Shown here one piece after another: positions 33,297 to 41,714 of a stretch of 64,000 nucleotides of DNA (positions are counted from its first letter, which is position 1; each line of letters starts with the position of its first letter). The notes beneath the pieces were generated by a model. The model saw only the letters and a list, made by a program, of their open reading frames with translations, was not told the origin of the DNA and made no database searches. The translations under genes were made by a program, and so were the position numbers. This stretch comes from Pseudomonas aylmerensis (GTDB lineage Bacteria; Pseudomonadota; Gammaproteobacteria; Pseudomonadales; Pseudomonadaceae). The stretch spans positions 707,767 through 771,766 of the forward strand of contig NZ_MAUE01000045.1 of assembly GCF_001702265.1 (NCBI RefSeq), read 5' to 3'.

Positions 33297-34354
33297 CAAT
33301 GCGCCTTGAGGTTCTTCAGTTCAACCTGGGCTGCGCCTTCCGGGGCAGTGGCGATCTGGCCGATGACCCATGGCTGCTCGCCGGCTTCACGCAGTACATT
33401 CAGCGCGGTTTCCACGTGCTCTTGTGCCACGCAGATGACCATGCCCACGCCGCAGTTCAGCACGCGGTGCATTTCGGTTTCGTTGACGTTGCCTTTCTCT
33501 TGCAGCCAGTCGAACACTGCAGGACGCTGCCAGCTGGCCACGTCGACGATTGCCTGGGCGCCTTTTGGCAGCACGCGCGGAATGTTGTCCAGCAGGCCGC
33601 CGCCGGTGATGTGGGCCATGGCCTTGACCGCGCCAGTGTCCTTGATCAGCTTGAGCAGTGGCTTGACGTAGATGCGCGTCGGGGCCATCAGCAGGTCGGT
33701 CAGTGGCTTGCCGTCGAGCTGGATGTTCTCGATATCGGCGCCGGACACTTCGATGATCTTGCGGATCAGCGAGTAGCCGTTGGAGTGCGGGCCGGAAGAA
33801 GGCAGGGCGAGCAGGGCGTCACCCGCGGCGACTTTGGAGCCGTCGATGATCTCGGCTTTTTCCACGACGCCGACGCAGAAGCCGGCCAGGTCGTAGTCTT
33901 CGCCTTCGTACATGCCTGGCATTTCAGCGGTTTCGCCGCCGACCAGGGAGCAACCCGACAGTTCGCAGCCGGCGCCGATGCCGGTGACTACCTGGGTGGC
34001 GGTCTCGACGTTGAGCTTGCCGGTGGCGTAGTAGTCCAGGAAGAACAACGGCTCGGCGCCGCACACCACCAGGTCGTTGACGCACATGGCCACCAGGTCG
34101 ATGCCGATGCTGTCGTGCTTGTTCAGGTTCAGCGCCAGGCGCAGCTTGGTGCCCACGCCGTCGGTGCCGGAAACCAGCACAGGCTGCTTGTAGCCGGCCG
34201 GGATTTCGCAGAGGGCGCCAAAACCGCCCAGGCCGCCCATGACTTCGGGGCGCGCAGTGCGCTTGGCGACGCTCTTGATGCGTTCGACCAATGCTTCACC
34301 GGCGTCGATGTCTACACCGGCGTCCTTGTAGCTCAGGGAGGGTTGCTTGCTCAT
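33296..34354 (-). CDS. purM: phosphoribosylformylglycinamidine cyclo-ligase (AIR synthetase)
   Basis: 352 residues. The ATP/substrate region shows VSGTDGVGTKLRLALNLNKH, DLVAMCVNDLVVCGAEPLFF and GGETAEMPGMYEG, all hallmarks of PurM, and ends with HITGGGLLDNIPRVLP. The enzyme closes the imidazole ring using ATP in purine synthesis. An in-frame extension to 34549 has no support; ATG at 34354 matches the family start MSKQPSLSYKDAGVDIDAG. Confidence 0.96.
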   Translation of the reverse strand: MSKQPSLSYKDAGVDIDAGEALVERIKSVAKRTARPEVMGGLGGFGALCEIPAGYKQPVLVSGTDGVGTKLRLALNLNKHDSIGIDLVAMCVNDLVVCGAEPLFFLDYYATGKLNVETATQVVTGIGAGCELSGCSLVGGETAEMPGMYEGEDYDLAGFCVGVVEKAEIIDGSKVAAGDALLALPSSGPHSNGYSLIRKIIEVSGADIENIQLDGKPLTDLLMAPTRIYVKPLLKLIKDTGAVKAMAHITGGGLLDNIPRVLPKGAQAIVDVASWQRPAVFDWLQEKGNVNETEMHRVLNCGVGMVICVAQEHVETALNVLREAGEQPWVIGQIATAPEGAAQVELKNLKAH

Positions 34355-34710
34355 GATCCAGGCCTTTAGGGGGGATTTCTGGGTAACGACCGAGCGGGCA
34401 GGGGCTTTTGAACAGCGGCCCAGCCGTTGACGGTCTGCGAAGGCGCGCGATTTTATCAGGCTTGAGGGGCAGCGGCCATCCTCGGGCCGACGGGCAGGGC
34501 TGCATATCTGAAAAAAGCCGGTTAAAAAAATGCTAATCGGGTCTGCCATGCTGCGTATTAAGGTATAGCCTTTAATCCGCTATCGTTATGACAGTACGAA
34601 AACTTACCGAGACCCTGTGAATGTTTTACCGGTCGCTGTGGTCACAGCCTTGCCAAGCCGAGTTCACGCGGTCTGTTCCAGCCGCTAAATTTGTCGTTCG
34701 GGAATCTTCC
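34355..34710. other. divergent intergenic region between purM and the DUF2066 gene
   Basis: About 355 bases. The purM leader is on the left. The right half is A/T-rich around 34510-34600 and likely holds promoters for both directions. No PurR box, terminator or REP was recognised. Confidence 0.4.
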
Positions 34711-35751
34711 ATGCGTCTGTGTAAATTCTTTTTTGTGGGCTGCCTGTCTTGGGTCAGCCTGGCGAGTCATGCCGAAACCCTCAATGGTCTTTATCAAGTA
34801 CTTGAACCGGTCAGCAGTCAGTCCCCGCAGGAGCGCGACCAAGCCACCCAGCGCGCCGTGCAGACGCTGGTGATCCGCCTCACCGGCGATGCCAAGGCCG
34901 CCGATGGCCCGGGCCTGGCGGCGGTGCGCAAGGATCCGCAGCAAATCATCAGTCAATACGGCTACGACGCCGGCCCGCCGGAAAGCCTGCAAGTGGATTT
35001 CGATCCAGTCAGCACCGATCGCGCCCTGCGTGACGCCGGCCTGTCGATCTGGGGCAGCAATCGGCCCTCGATCCTCGGTTGGTGGCTGAACGACTCCACC
35101 GAAGGCAGCAGCCTGGTGGGTGATGGTCAGACTGTCGCCCAGGCGCTGCGCCGTGCGGCACAACACCGTGGCTTGCCGTTGCGCCTGCCGCTGGGCGATC
35201 TGGATGAACAGGTCGTTGCCACCGCGCCGAACCTTGAAAGCGCCGATGCCACGCCATTGCGCGCCGCTTCTGAACGCTACGGCGCCGATGCCTTGCTCGC
35301 CGTGCACGCGCGCCAGGAAGGCAACCAATGGCAGGCCAAATGGCGCCTGTGGCTGGGCGACAAGAGCGATCAGGGCACCGCGCAAGGCGCCGACACCGCC
35401 GCCGTGGCCGATGCGGTGATGTTGGCCGTCAGCCAGAAGCTGGCGCCGCGTTTTGCGGTCAAGCCCGGTGCGAGCGCCGAACAACTGCTGGAAGTGCAGG
35501 GCATGAACCTGGAGCGCTACGCGGCCCTGGGACATCTGCTCGAGCCGTTTGGTGGCCATCCGCTGCGGGTGGATGGCAATCGCATTGTGTATCGCGTCAA
35601 CGGCAGCGCCGACCAGTTGCGTACCCAGTTGAGCCTGGCCAAGTTGCAGGAGGTGCCGGCCGGCGAGGCGCCTGTGCAGCAGCCAGTGGGTGATGGCACC
35701 CAGCCGGCGCCCGCTCCTGAGCCGCAGGCGCAGCTGCGTTTTCGCTGGTAA
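34711..35751 (+). CDS. DUF2066 periplasmic protein
   Basis: 346 residues from the ATG at 34711, which opens a signal peptide (MRLCKFFFVGCLSWVSLASHAE); a GGGA site lies eight bases upstream. Mature protein begins LNGLYQVLEPVSSQSPQERD, and the domain with VRLTGD-like motifs (LVIRLTGDAKAADGPGLA) and ALRRAAQHRGLPLRLPLGDL is DUF2066. The C-terminus is proline-rich. The family is uncharacterised, and it is commonly found next to purM, as here. Confidence 0.88.
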   Translation: MRLCKFFFVGCLSWVSLASHAETLNGLYQVLEPVSSQSPQERDQATQRAVQTLVIRLTGDAKAADGPGLAAVRKDPQQIISQYGYDAGPPESLQVDFDPVSTDRALRDAGLSIWGSNRPSILGWWLNDSTEGSSLVGDGQTVAQALRRAAQHRGLPLRLPLGDLDEQVVATAPNLESADATPLRAASERYGADALLAVHARQEGNQWQAKWRLWLGDKSDQGTAQGADTAAVADAVMLAVSQKLAPRFAVKPGASAEQLLEVQGMNLERYAALGHLLEPFGGHPLRVDGNRIVYRVNGSADQLRTQLSLAKLQEVPAGEAPVQQPVGDGTQPAPAPEPQAQLRFRW

Positions 35752-35794
35752 ACGTTCTTCCTTTATATAGAAGCAAAGACAGATGGAGTGGTTT

Positions 35795-36868
35795 ATGGCG
35801 GATACGCGTCGTTGGGTGTGGCTTGGTGGGCTGGTCCTGCTGTGCGCTTTTGTATTCTTGCTGCATTCGATCCTGACGCCGTTCCTGGTGGCGTTGCTGC
35901 TCGCCTATCTGTTCGATCCCGTGGTGGATCGCCTGGAAAAAGCCGGACTGTCGCGGACCCTGGGCGTGGTGACGGTGTTTGCCCTGTTCACGTTGATCAT
36001 CACCGCATTGGTGCTGGTGCTGGTGCCGATGCTGGCCAAGCAACTGTTTCGCTTGTACGAGTTGGCGCCGCAAATGCTTGACTGGCTGCAACACACGGCC
36101 ATGCCGTGGGTGCAGACCAAGCTGGGGTTGGCGGATGGCTTCTGGAAGTTCGACAAGGTCAAGGCTGCGATCAGCGAACACATGGGCCAGACCACCGACA
36201 TTGTCGGGGTGGTGCTCAGTCAGGCCACCGCATCCAGCCTGGCGCTGATCGGCTGGCTGACCAACCTGGTGTTGATCCCGGTGGTGGCGTTCTACCTGCT
36301 GCGCGACTGGGACATCATGATGGCGAAGATCCGCAGCCTGCTGCCGCGCAACCGCGAAGAGCGCATCGTGGCCCTGGCTGGCGAATGCCATGAGGTGCTG
36401 GGCGCCTTCGTGCGGGGGCAGTTGCTGGTGATGCTGGCCTTGGGGATCATCTACGCGGCAGGCTTGATGGCGATCGGCCTGGAGCTGGGCCTGTTGATCG
36501 GCCTGATCGCCGGCCTGGCGGCTATCGTGCCGTACATGGGTTTTGTGATCGGGATCGGCGCGGCGCTGGTTGCCGGGTTGTTCCAGTTTGGCGGCGACCT
36601 GTACCCGATGCTGGGGATTGTCGCGGTGTTCATGGTTGGCCAGGCCCTGGAAGGCATGGTGCTCACGCCGTTGCTGGTGGGCGACCGGATCGGCCTGCAC
36701 CCGGTGGCAGTGATCTTTGCGATCCTGGCGGGCGGTGAGCTGTTCGGTTTTACCGGCATCCTGCTGGCGCTGCCGGTGGCGGCGGTGATCATGGTGCTGG
36801 TGCGCCATGTGCACGATCTGTACAAGGATTCGGATGCGTATACCGGGGTCGAAGACCCTGACCTGTAA
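35795..36868 (+). CDS. AI-2E family transporter (PerM-like)
   Basis: 357 residues from ATG 35795, with GGAG five to eight bases upstream; an ATG at 35783 would add four residues. About eight membrane segments, with the family pattern FLLHSILTPFLVALLLAYLF, TRTLGV-like VTVFALFTLII, and a long soluble linker before a hydrophobic C-terminal half (YMGFVIGIGAALVAGLFQFG). PerM/AI-2E proteins are exporters or permeases. Here the gene is followed by hda, the conserved order in Pseudomonas. A hairpin terminator separates them. Confidence 0.9.
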   Translation: MADTRRWVWLGGLVLLCAFVFLLHSILTPFLVALLLAYLFDPVVDRLEKAGLSRTLGVVTVFALFTLIITALVLVLVPMLAKQLFRLYELAPQMLDWLQHTAMPWVQTKLGLADGFWKFDKVKAAISEHMGQTTDIVGVVLSQATASSLALIGWLTNLVLIPVVAFYLLRDWDIMMAKIRSLLPRNREERIVALAGECHEVLGAFVRGQLLVMLALGIIYAAGLMAIGLELGLLIGLIAGLAAIVPYMGFVIGIGAALVAGLFQFGGDLYPMLGIVAVFMVGQALEGMVLTPLLVGDRIGLHPVAVIFAILAGGELFGFTGILLALPVAAVIMVLVRHVHDLYKDSDAYTGVEDPDL

Positions 36869-36880
36869 CCGTTTCATCAC

Positions 36881-36906
36881 AAACCCGGCCTGAGCCGGGT
36901 TTGTTG
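36881..36906 (+). terminator. terminator after the perM-like gene
   Basis: AAACCCGGC (36881-36889) pairs with GCCGGGTTT (36894-36902) followed by GTTGTTTC. Confidence 0.8.
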
Positions 36907-37071
36907 TTTCTGGGGGCGGGGCGTCAAACAATCCGCGAAAAACCGCCAAGTTAACGCAAACCTTTGATTTTGCTTGTGGTCTGCTGCATTGTGCGCCCGG
37001 CGTCACGGGTATAAACTTTGCAAACTTTACACAGAGGCCACTAACGGTTCGTTTGGAGCCGTTCAGTCAGC

Positions 37072-37776
37072 ATGAAACCGATTCAGCTGCCCTTGGGTGT
37101 GCGTCTGCGTGATGACGCCACCTTTATCAACTACTACCCAGGCGCCAATGCCGCTGCACTCGGCTATGTCGAGCGGCTCTGCGAAGCCGACGCCGGGTGG
37201 ACCGAAAGCCTGATCTATCTGTGGGGCAAGCACGGCGTAGGGCGTACCCACCTGTTGCAGGCCGCGTGCCTGCGTTTCGAACAGATGGGCGAGCCGGCGG
37301 TGTACCTGCCATTGGCGGAGTTGATGGACCGCGGTATCGGCATCTTCGATCACCTCGAGCAATACGAGCTGGTGTGCCTGGACGACTTGCAGGCGATTGC
37401 CGGCAAGGCGGAGTGGGAAGAGGCGCTGTTTCATCTGTTCAACCGCCTGCGCGACAGTGGCCGGCGCCTGCTGATCGCCGCCTCGACGTCGCCGCGTGAA
37501 TTGCCGGTGAAGCTGGCAGACCTCAAATCGCGCCTGACCCTGGCGTTGATCTTCCAGATGCGCCCCCTGTCCGACGAAGACAAATTGCGTGCCCTGCAGT
37601 TGCGCGCATCCCGTCGCGGCCTGCACCTGACCGACGAGGTCGGACACTTCATTCTGACTCGCGGTACGCGCAGCATGAGCGCGTTGTTCGATTTGCTCGA
37701 ACAGCTCGACCAGGCCTCTTTGCAAGCCCAGCGCAAGCTGACCATTCCCTTCCTCAAGGAAACCCTCGGCTGGTAG
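37072..37776 (+). CDS. hda: DnaA regulatory inactivator Hda
   Basis: 234 residues of one AAA+ domain related to DnaA. The phosphate loop is GKHGVGRTHLLQA, the Walker B region VCLDDLQAIAGKAEWEEALF, and the sensor part ends in RSMSALFDLLEQLDQASLQA. Together with the DNA-loaded beta clamp, Hda makes DnaA hydrolyse ATP, limiting re-initiation. The phosphate-loop residue usually Lys is Arg-Thr, as in known Hda proteins of pseudomonads. Confidence 0.95.
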   Translation: MKPIQLPLGVRLRDDATFINYYPGANAAALGYVERLCEADAGWTESLIYLWGKHGVGRTHLLQAACLRFEQMGEPAVYLPLAELMDRGIGIFDHLEQYELVCLDDLQAIAGKAEWEEALFHLFNRLRDSGRRLLIAASTSPRELPVKLADLKSRLTLALIFQMRPLSDEDKLRALQLRASRRGLHLTDEVGHFILTRGTRSMSALFDLLEQLDQASLQAQRKLTIPFLKETLGW

Positions 37777-37989
37777 CCGGCCCTTTGTTTTCAGGGCTTT
37801 CGGCAATTTCCAGGCGTCAGAAAACCCGCGTTTGGGCCGTTTTGGCCACGCGAAAGGCGGGTAAGGGGTGTTAAGGGCTTAGATGTCATAGTCCAAACAA
37901 GAAGTCACATAGATCACGATTGAATTTGCAAATCGATGTGATAGAAGGCATAGTCTCGACTTCTTTACATATCAGCCACGGTCGTGCCC

Positions 37990-38619
37990 ATGCTAAATCG
38001 CTTCGCACCCCTCGTGCCTCTCGCACTCGTTACCCTGTTGTTTGGTTGCGCCTCCCACCCTCAACAGGTGGCAGAACAGCAAAAACCACAGGTTCAAAAT
38101 CAGGCAAAATTCGTTGCTGCACAGTCTTCCACTGTTTATGAGGAAGAAGTGGCAACTGAAAAGGAACTGGCCGACTTCGCCGGCAACAAGCCTTACCAGC
38201 TTCCAGTCCTCGCCGACAGTATCCTCGAACGCGGCATGTCCCTGATCGGTACCCGTTACCGTTTCGGCGGTACTTCTGAAGCCGGTTTCGACTGCAGCGG
38301 CTTCATCGGTTATCTGTTTCGTGAAGAAGCTGGCATGAACCTGCCACGCTCCACGCGCGAAATGATCAACGTGAATGCACCGTTGGTCGCACGCAACAAC
38401 CTCAAGCCCGGTGATCTGCTTTTCTTCAGTACAGCGGGTCGTGGTCGCGTCAGCCATGCCGGTATCTACCTGGGCGATAACCAGTTTATCCACTCCAGCA
38501 GCCGTCGCAGTGGCGGTGTTCGAGTCGACAACCTGGGTGACAGCTACTGGAGCAAAACCTTCATCGAAGCCAAGCGCGCACTCGCCATGGCCCCGACGAC
38601 GGTTACCGCTAGCAAGTAA
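37990..38619 (+). CDS. NlpC/P60 family lipoprotein (first copy)
   Basis: 209 residues from ATG 37990 (a GTG two codons upstream is less likely). Lipobox LLFGC with Cys at residue 20. The NlpC/P60 domain lies in the C-terminal half with catalytic Cys in GFDCSGFIGYLF, His in RVSHAGIYLG and third polar residue in NQFIHSSSR. Such enzymes cut the D-iso-Glu-mDAP bond in peptidoglycan, in the periplasm. The next gene is a close paralogue, which suggests tandem duplication. Confidence 0.9.
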   Translation: MLNRFAPLVPLALVTLLFGCASHPQQVAEQQKPQVQNQAKFVAAQSSTVYEEEVATEKELADFAGNKPYQLPVLADSILERGMSLIGTRYRFGGTSEAGFDCSGFIGYLFREEAGMNLPRSTREMINVNAPLVARNNLKPGDLLFFSTAGRGRVSHAGIYLGDNQFIHSSSRRSGGVRVDNLGDSYWSKTFIEAKRALAMAPTTVTASK

Positions 38620-38763
38620 ACTTAAAGTGATACTTGAAGTTTGACGTGTAAGCGCTAGAATCCCTGGATATTGTTGGAATCCGTTCGCGCGAGCTTTGCT
38701 TGCGCGTTCTGGTTTTCAGCGTTCGGCAGCGAAAGCCGCATCCAGACCAGGATTGTTCTGCAC

Positions 38764-39303
38764 ATGTCGACCTCGGCCCGCCTGATTCTCATTGTTTGCG
38801 CCGCGCTGCTCAGCGCCTGCGCCAGCCGTCCACCGCCGCCCGCTCCCGTAGCGGTGAAACCCAAGCCGGTGTTCAACTACTCCACACAGAATTTTTCGCC
38901 TGCTGCCGAAGATGTGCTCTTCCGTGCCTTGGGCCTGGTTGGCACGCCTTATCGATGGGGCGGCAACACGCCGGACTCAGGGTTTGACTGCAGTGGCTTG
39001 ATCGGCTTTGTGTTTCGCGATGCGGCCGGTATTTCCCTGCCGCGTACCACCCGTGAGTTGATCGTGATGCGTGCGCAGGACGTCAGCGAGCAGAACCTGC
39101 AAACCGGCGACCTGCTGTTCTTCGCCACCGGTGGCGGTTCCCAGGTCAGCCACGCCGGGATCTATGTGGGAGAGGGCCGCTTCGTGCACGCGCCACAGAC
39201 CGGCGGTACGGTGAAGCTGGATACCTTGTCCAAGGCGTATTGGCAGAATGCCTACCTGAGTGCCAAGCGCGTATTGCCAGGCAATCTGGCGCGTAACCCC
39301 TGA
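38764..39303 (+). CDS. NlpC/P60 family lipoprotein (second copy)
   Basis: 179 residues. Lipobox LLSAC near residue 19, short proline-rich linker, then NlpC/P60 domain with GFDCSGLIGFVF, QVSHAGIYVG and GRFVHAPQTG carrying the catalytic Cys, His and third ligand. It resembles the upstream copy in order and spacing, but is shorter. The two genes are 144 bases apart, so they may have separate promoters. A REP palindrome follows. Confidence 0.9.
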   Translation: MSTSARLILIVCAALLSACASRPPPPAPVAVKPKPVFNYSTQNFSPAAEDVLFRALGLVGTPYRWGGNTPDSGFDCSGLIGFVFRDAAGISLPRTTRELIVMRAQDVSEQNLQTGDLLFFATGGGSQVSHAGIYVGEGRFVHAPQTGGTVKLDTLSKAYWQNAYLSAKRVLPGNLARNP

Positions 39304-39317
39304 CGCACAGTATCCCT

Positions 39318-39343
39318 GTAGGAGCCGGCAAGCCGGCTCCTAC
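39318..39343. repeat. perfect 26-bp REP palindrome, possible terminator
   Basis: GTAGGAGCCGGC (39318-39329) and GCCGGCTCCTAC (39332-39343) with AA loop. It separates the plus-strand NlpC gene from the minus-strand dehydrogenase gene and may stop both transcripts. Confidence 0.9.
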
Positions 39344-39346
39344 CCA

Positions 39347-40660
39347 TCATTTAGCGGCCGACACCCGCCACACCTTGTTCCCCACATCATCTGCCACCAG
39401 CAAATCCCCCTGCTGATCAATCACCACGCCCACCGGCCGGCCCATGGCTTTCTCATCCTTGTCGAGGAAACCGGTCAGCACGTCCACGGGCTGCCCCTTC
39501 GGCTGGCCAGCCTCGAACGGGACGAAGATCACCTTGTAGCCACTGTGCGGCTTGCGGTTCCACGATCCATGCTGGCCGATGAATGCGCCGTTGCTGAACT
39601 GGGCGGGCAGTTTGCTGCCCTCGGCAAACGTCAAACCCAGGGAGGCGGTGTGCGGGCCCACTGCGTAATCCGGCGCGATCGCCTTGGCGACCAGGTCCAG
39701 GTTCTGCGGGCTGACGCGCACGTCCACATGCTGCCCGTAGTAGCTGAAGGGCCAGCCATAGAATGCGCCGTCCTTGACTGAGGTGATGTAGTCCGGCACC
39801 AGGTCGCTGCCGATTTCATCGCGTTCGTTCACTGCCGTCCACAGCTTGCCGCTTTGTGGCTCCCAGGCCATGCCGTTGGGGTTGCGCAGGCCGGAGGCGA
39901 AGATGCGGTGCTCGCCGCTGGCACGATCGACTTCCCAGATGGCCGCCCGGCCTTGTTCCGCTTCCAGGCCGTTTTCACCGACATTGCTGTTGGAACCGAC
40001 GCTCACATACAGTTTGCTGCCGTCCTTGCTCGCCACCACGTTCTTGGTCCAGTGGTGATTGATGCTGCCGCCCGGCAGGTCGACGACTTTGGTGCCGGCC
40101 TCCTTGATCGCGGTTTCACCCGGTTGGTAGGGGAAGCGCAACAGCTTGTCCGAGTCGGCCACGTACAGATCGTTACCGACCAGGGTCATGCCAAACGGCG
40201 AATTGAGGTTTTCCAGGAACACCGTGCGCGTTTCGGCGACGCCGTCGTGGTCGGCGTCACGCAGCAAGGTGATGCGGTTCGGGCTCGGCACAGCGGCGCC
40301 GGCACGGCCCATGACTTTCTCCATGACCCAGCCGCGAATACCCTTGGCGTCATCCGGCTTGGGTGGCGCGTTGGTTTCCGCCACCAGCACGTCGCCATTG
40401 GGCAATACATACAGCCAGCGCGGATGGTCCAGGCCTTCGGCGAACGCCGCCACCTGGGTGCCGGCGGCGGCGGTGGGCTTGGCGCCGTCCGGCCAGCCAA
40501 TCGCCGGGGCGATATTCACGGTCGGGATCAGGGTCTTGTTCGGCTCCGGCAACTTGGGCGAGGGTCCGGTGCCATCGGAGACCTGCAAGGTAGAGCTTTC
40601 CCCGCAGGCAGCGAGGGTGCCGGCGAGCATGATAAGCAGGGCGAGTCTGGTTTTGTGCAT
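39347..40660 (-). CDS. PQQ-dependent-type sugar (sorbosone-like) dehydrogenase lipoprotein
   Basis: 437 residues. A lipobox (MLAGTLAACGESS, Cys20) anchors it to the outer membrane or periplasmic side. The mature domain is a six-bladed beta propeller of the sorbosone/soluble-glucose dehydrogenase type: GLDHPRWLYVLPNGDVLVAE, RSVFLENLNSPFGMT-like blades, and AFIGQHGSWNRKPHSGYKV near the end. It probably binds PQQ and oxidises a sugar. Many homologues keep the fold but have no tested substrate. Confidence 0.85.
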   Translation of the reverse strand: MHKTRLALLIMLAGTLAACGESSTLQVSDGTGPSPKLPEPNKTLIPTVNIAPAIGWPDGAKPTAAAGTQVAAFAEGLDHPRWLYVLPNGDVLVAETNAPPKPDDAKGIRGWVMEKVMGRAGAAVPSPNRITLLRDADHDGVAETRTVFLENLNSPFGMTLVGNDLYVADSDKLLRFPYQPGETAIKEAGTKVVDLPGGSINHHWTKNVVASKDGSKLYVSVGSNSNVGENGLEAEQGRAAIWEVDRASGEHRIFASGLRNPNGMAWEPQSGKLWTAVNERDEIGSDLVPDYITSVKDGAFYGWPFSYYGQHVDVRVSPQNLDLVAKAIAPDYAVGPHTASLGLTFAEGSKLPAQFSNGAFIGQHGSWNRKPHSGYKVIFVPFEAGQPKGQPVDVLTGFLDKDEKAMGRPVGVVIDQQGDLLVADDVGNKVWRVSAAK

Positions 40661-40774
40661 GGTGTTCTCCTTAATACCTGTAAGGGTAGAGGAGGCCGGC
40701 CGTAGGATGGTTCAAGTGCAAGGCCAGCTTTAATTGACGCTCCACCCCCAACCCACTAACCTTCGCGGCTTGTT

Positions 40775-41010
40775 CCAGGTGCTCTGTGACCCATGGGTCG
40801 ACGGAGTGAAACAGGGAAGCCGGTGAGTGAGCACACTTGTACACAGTGCTGCCGCGATTCCGGCGCTGCCCCCGCAACGGTAAATGAGTCAAGACGGTGC
40901 TTTCTGCCACTGTATCGCGTGCGATATGGGAAGGCGCGCTGTCGGCCTGTCCGAGTGCTCTCTTTATAAAGAGCCAGGGCGCCACTCATGAGTCCGGAGA
41001 CCGGCCTGGT
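40775..41010 (+). ncRNA. cobalamin (adenosylcobalamin) riboswitch
   Basis: All conserved pieces are present: AGGTGC at 40777-40782, GGGAAGCCGGTG at 40814-40825, GCTGCCCCCGCAACGGTAA at 40865-40883, GGGAAGGC at 40928-40935, and the B12 box region with GAGCCAGGGCGCC and GAGTCCGGAGACC ending at about 41001. It lies 90 bases before cobO. AGCATC (41020-41025) and GATGCT (41035-41040) just after it may be part of the expression platform. Binding of B12 should switch the cob operon off. Confidence 0.95.
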
Positions 41011-41102
41011 TCATCCAACAGCATCACGGTGGGCGATGCTTGGCTGTCTGTTTATCCTTTTTCCTGCCCGCCGTTTTTGTCCAGCCCCAACGGAGAGCTG
41101 TC

Positions 41103-41714
41103 ATGACCGATTCCCCCGACCGCGACGAACGCCACCTGGCGCGCATGCTGCGCAAAAAAGCCGTGATCGATGAGCGCATCGCCAACTCCCCCAACGAATG
41201 CGGCCTGCTGCTGGTGCTCACCGGCAACGGCAAAGGCAAGAGCAGCTCGGCATTCGGCATGCTCGCCCGCGCCATGGGCCACGGCATGCAGTGCGGGGTG
41301 GTGCAGTTCATCAAGGGGCGCAACAGCACCGGTGAAGAGTTGTTCTTCCGCCGCTTTCCCGAGCAGGTGCGTTTTCATGTGATGGGCGAAGGCTTTACCT
41401 GGGAAACCCAGGACCGCCAGCGCGATATCGCCGCCGCCGAAGCCGCGTGGGCGGTGTCGCGCGAGTTGCTGCAAGACCCGTCCATCGGCCTTGTGGTGCT
41501 GGACGAGCTGAACATCGCCCTCAAGCACGGCTATCTCGACCTCGACCAGGTACTCAGCGACCTGCAGGCGCGCCCGCCAATGCAACACGTGGTGGTCACT
41601 GGCCGTGGCGCCAAGCCCGAGTTGATCGAAATGGGCGACACCGTCACCGAGATGGGCATGCTCAAGCACGCGTTCCAGGCCGGTATCAAGGCACAGAAGG
41701 GCGTCGAACTTTGA
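41103..41714 (+). CDS. cobO: cob(I)yrinic acid a,c-diamide adenosyltransferase
   Basis: 203 residues. The phosphate loop is LTGNGKGKSSSAFG, and VVQFIKGRNSTGEELF, VLDELNIALKHGYLD and VVVTGRGAKPELIE are all CobO/CobA signatures. It attaches the 5'-deoxyadenosyl group to the reduced corrin from ATP. It is the first gene after the riboswitch. ATG at 41103 with GGAG 9 to 12 bases upstream is chosen. Confidence 0.95.
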   Translation: MTDSPDRDERHLARMLRKKAVIDERIANSPNECGLLLVLTGNGKGKSSSAFGMLARAMGHGMQCGVVQFIKGRNSTGEELFFRRFPEQVRFHVMGEGFTWETQDRQRDIAAAEAAWAVSRELLQDPSIGLVVLDELNIALKHGYLDLDQVLSDLQARPPMQHVVVTGRGAKPELIEMGDTVTEMGMLKHAFQAGIKAQKGVEL

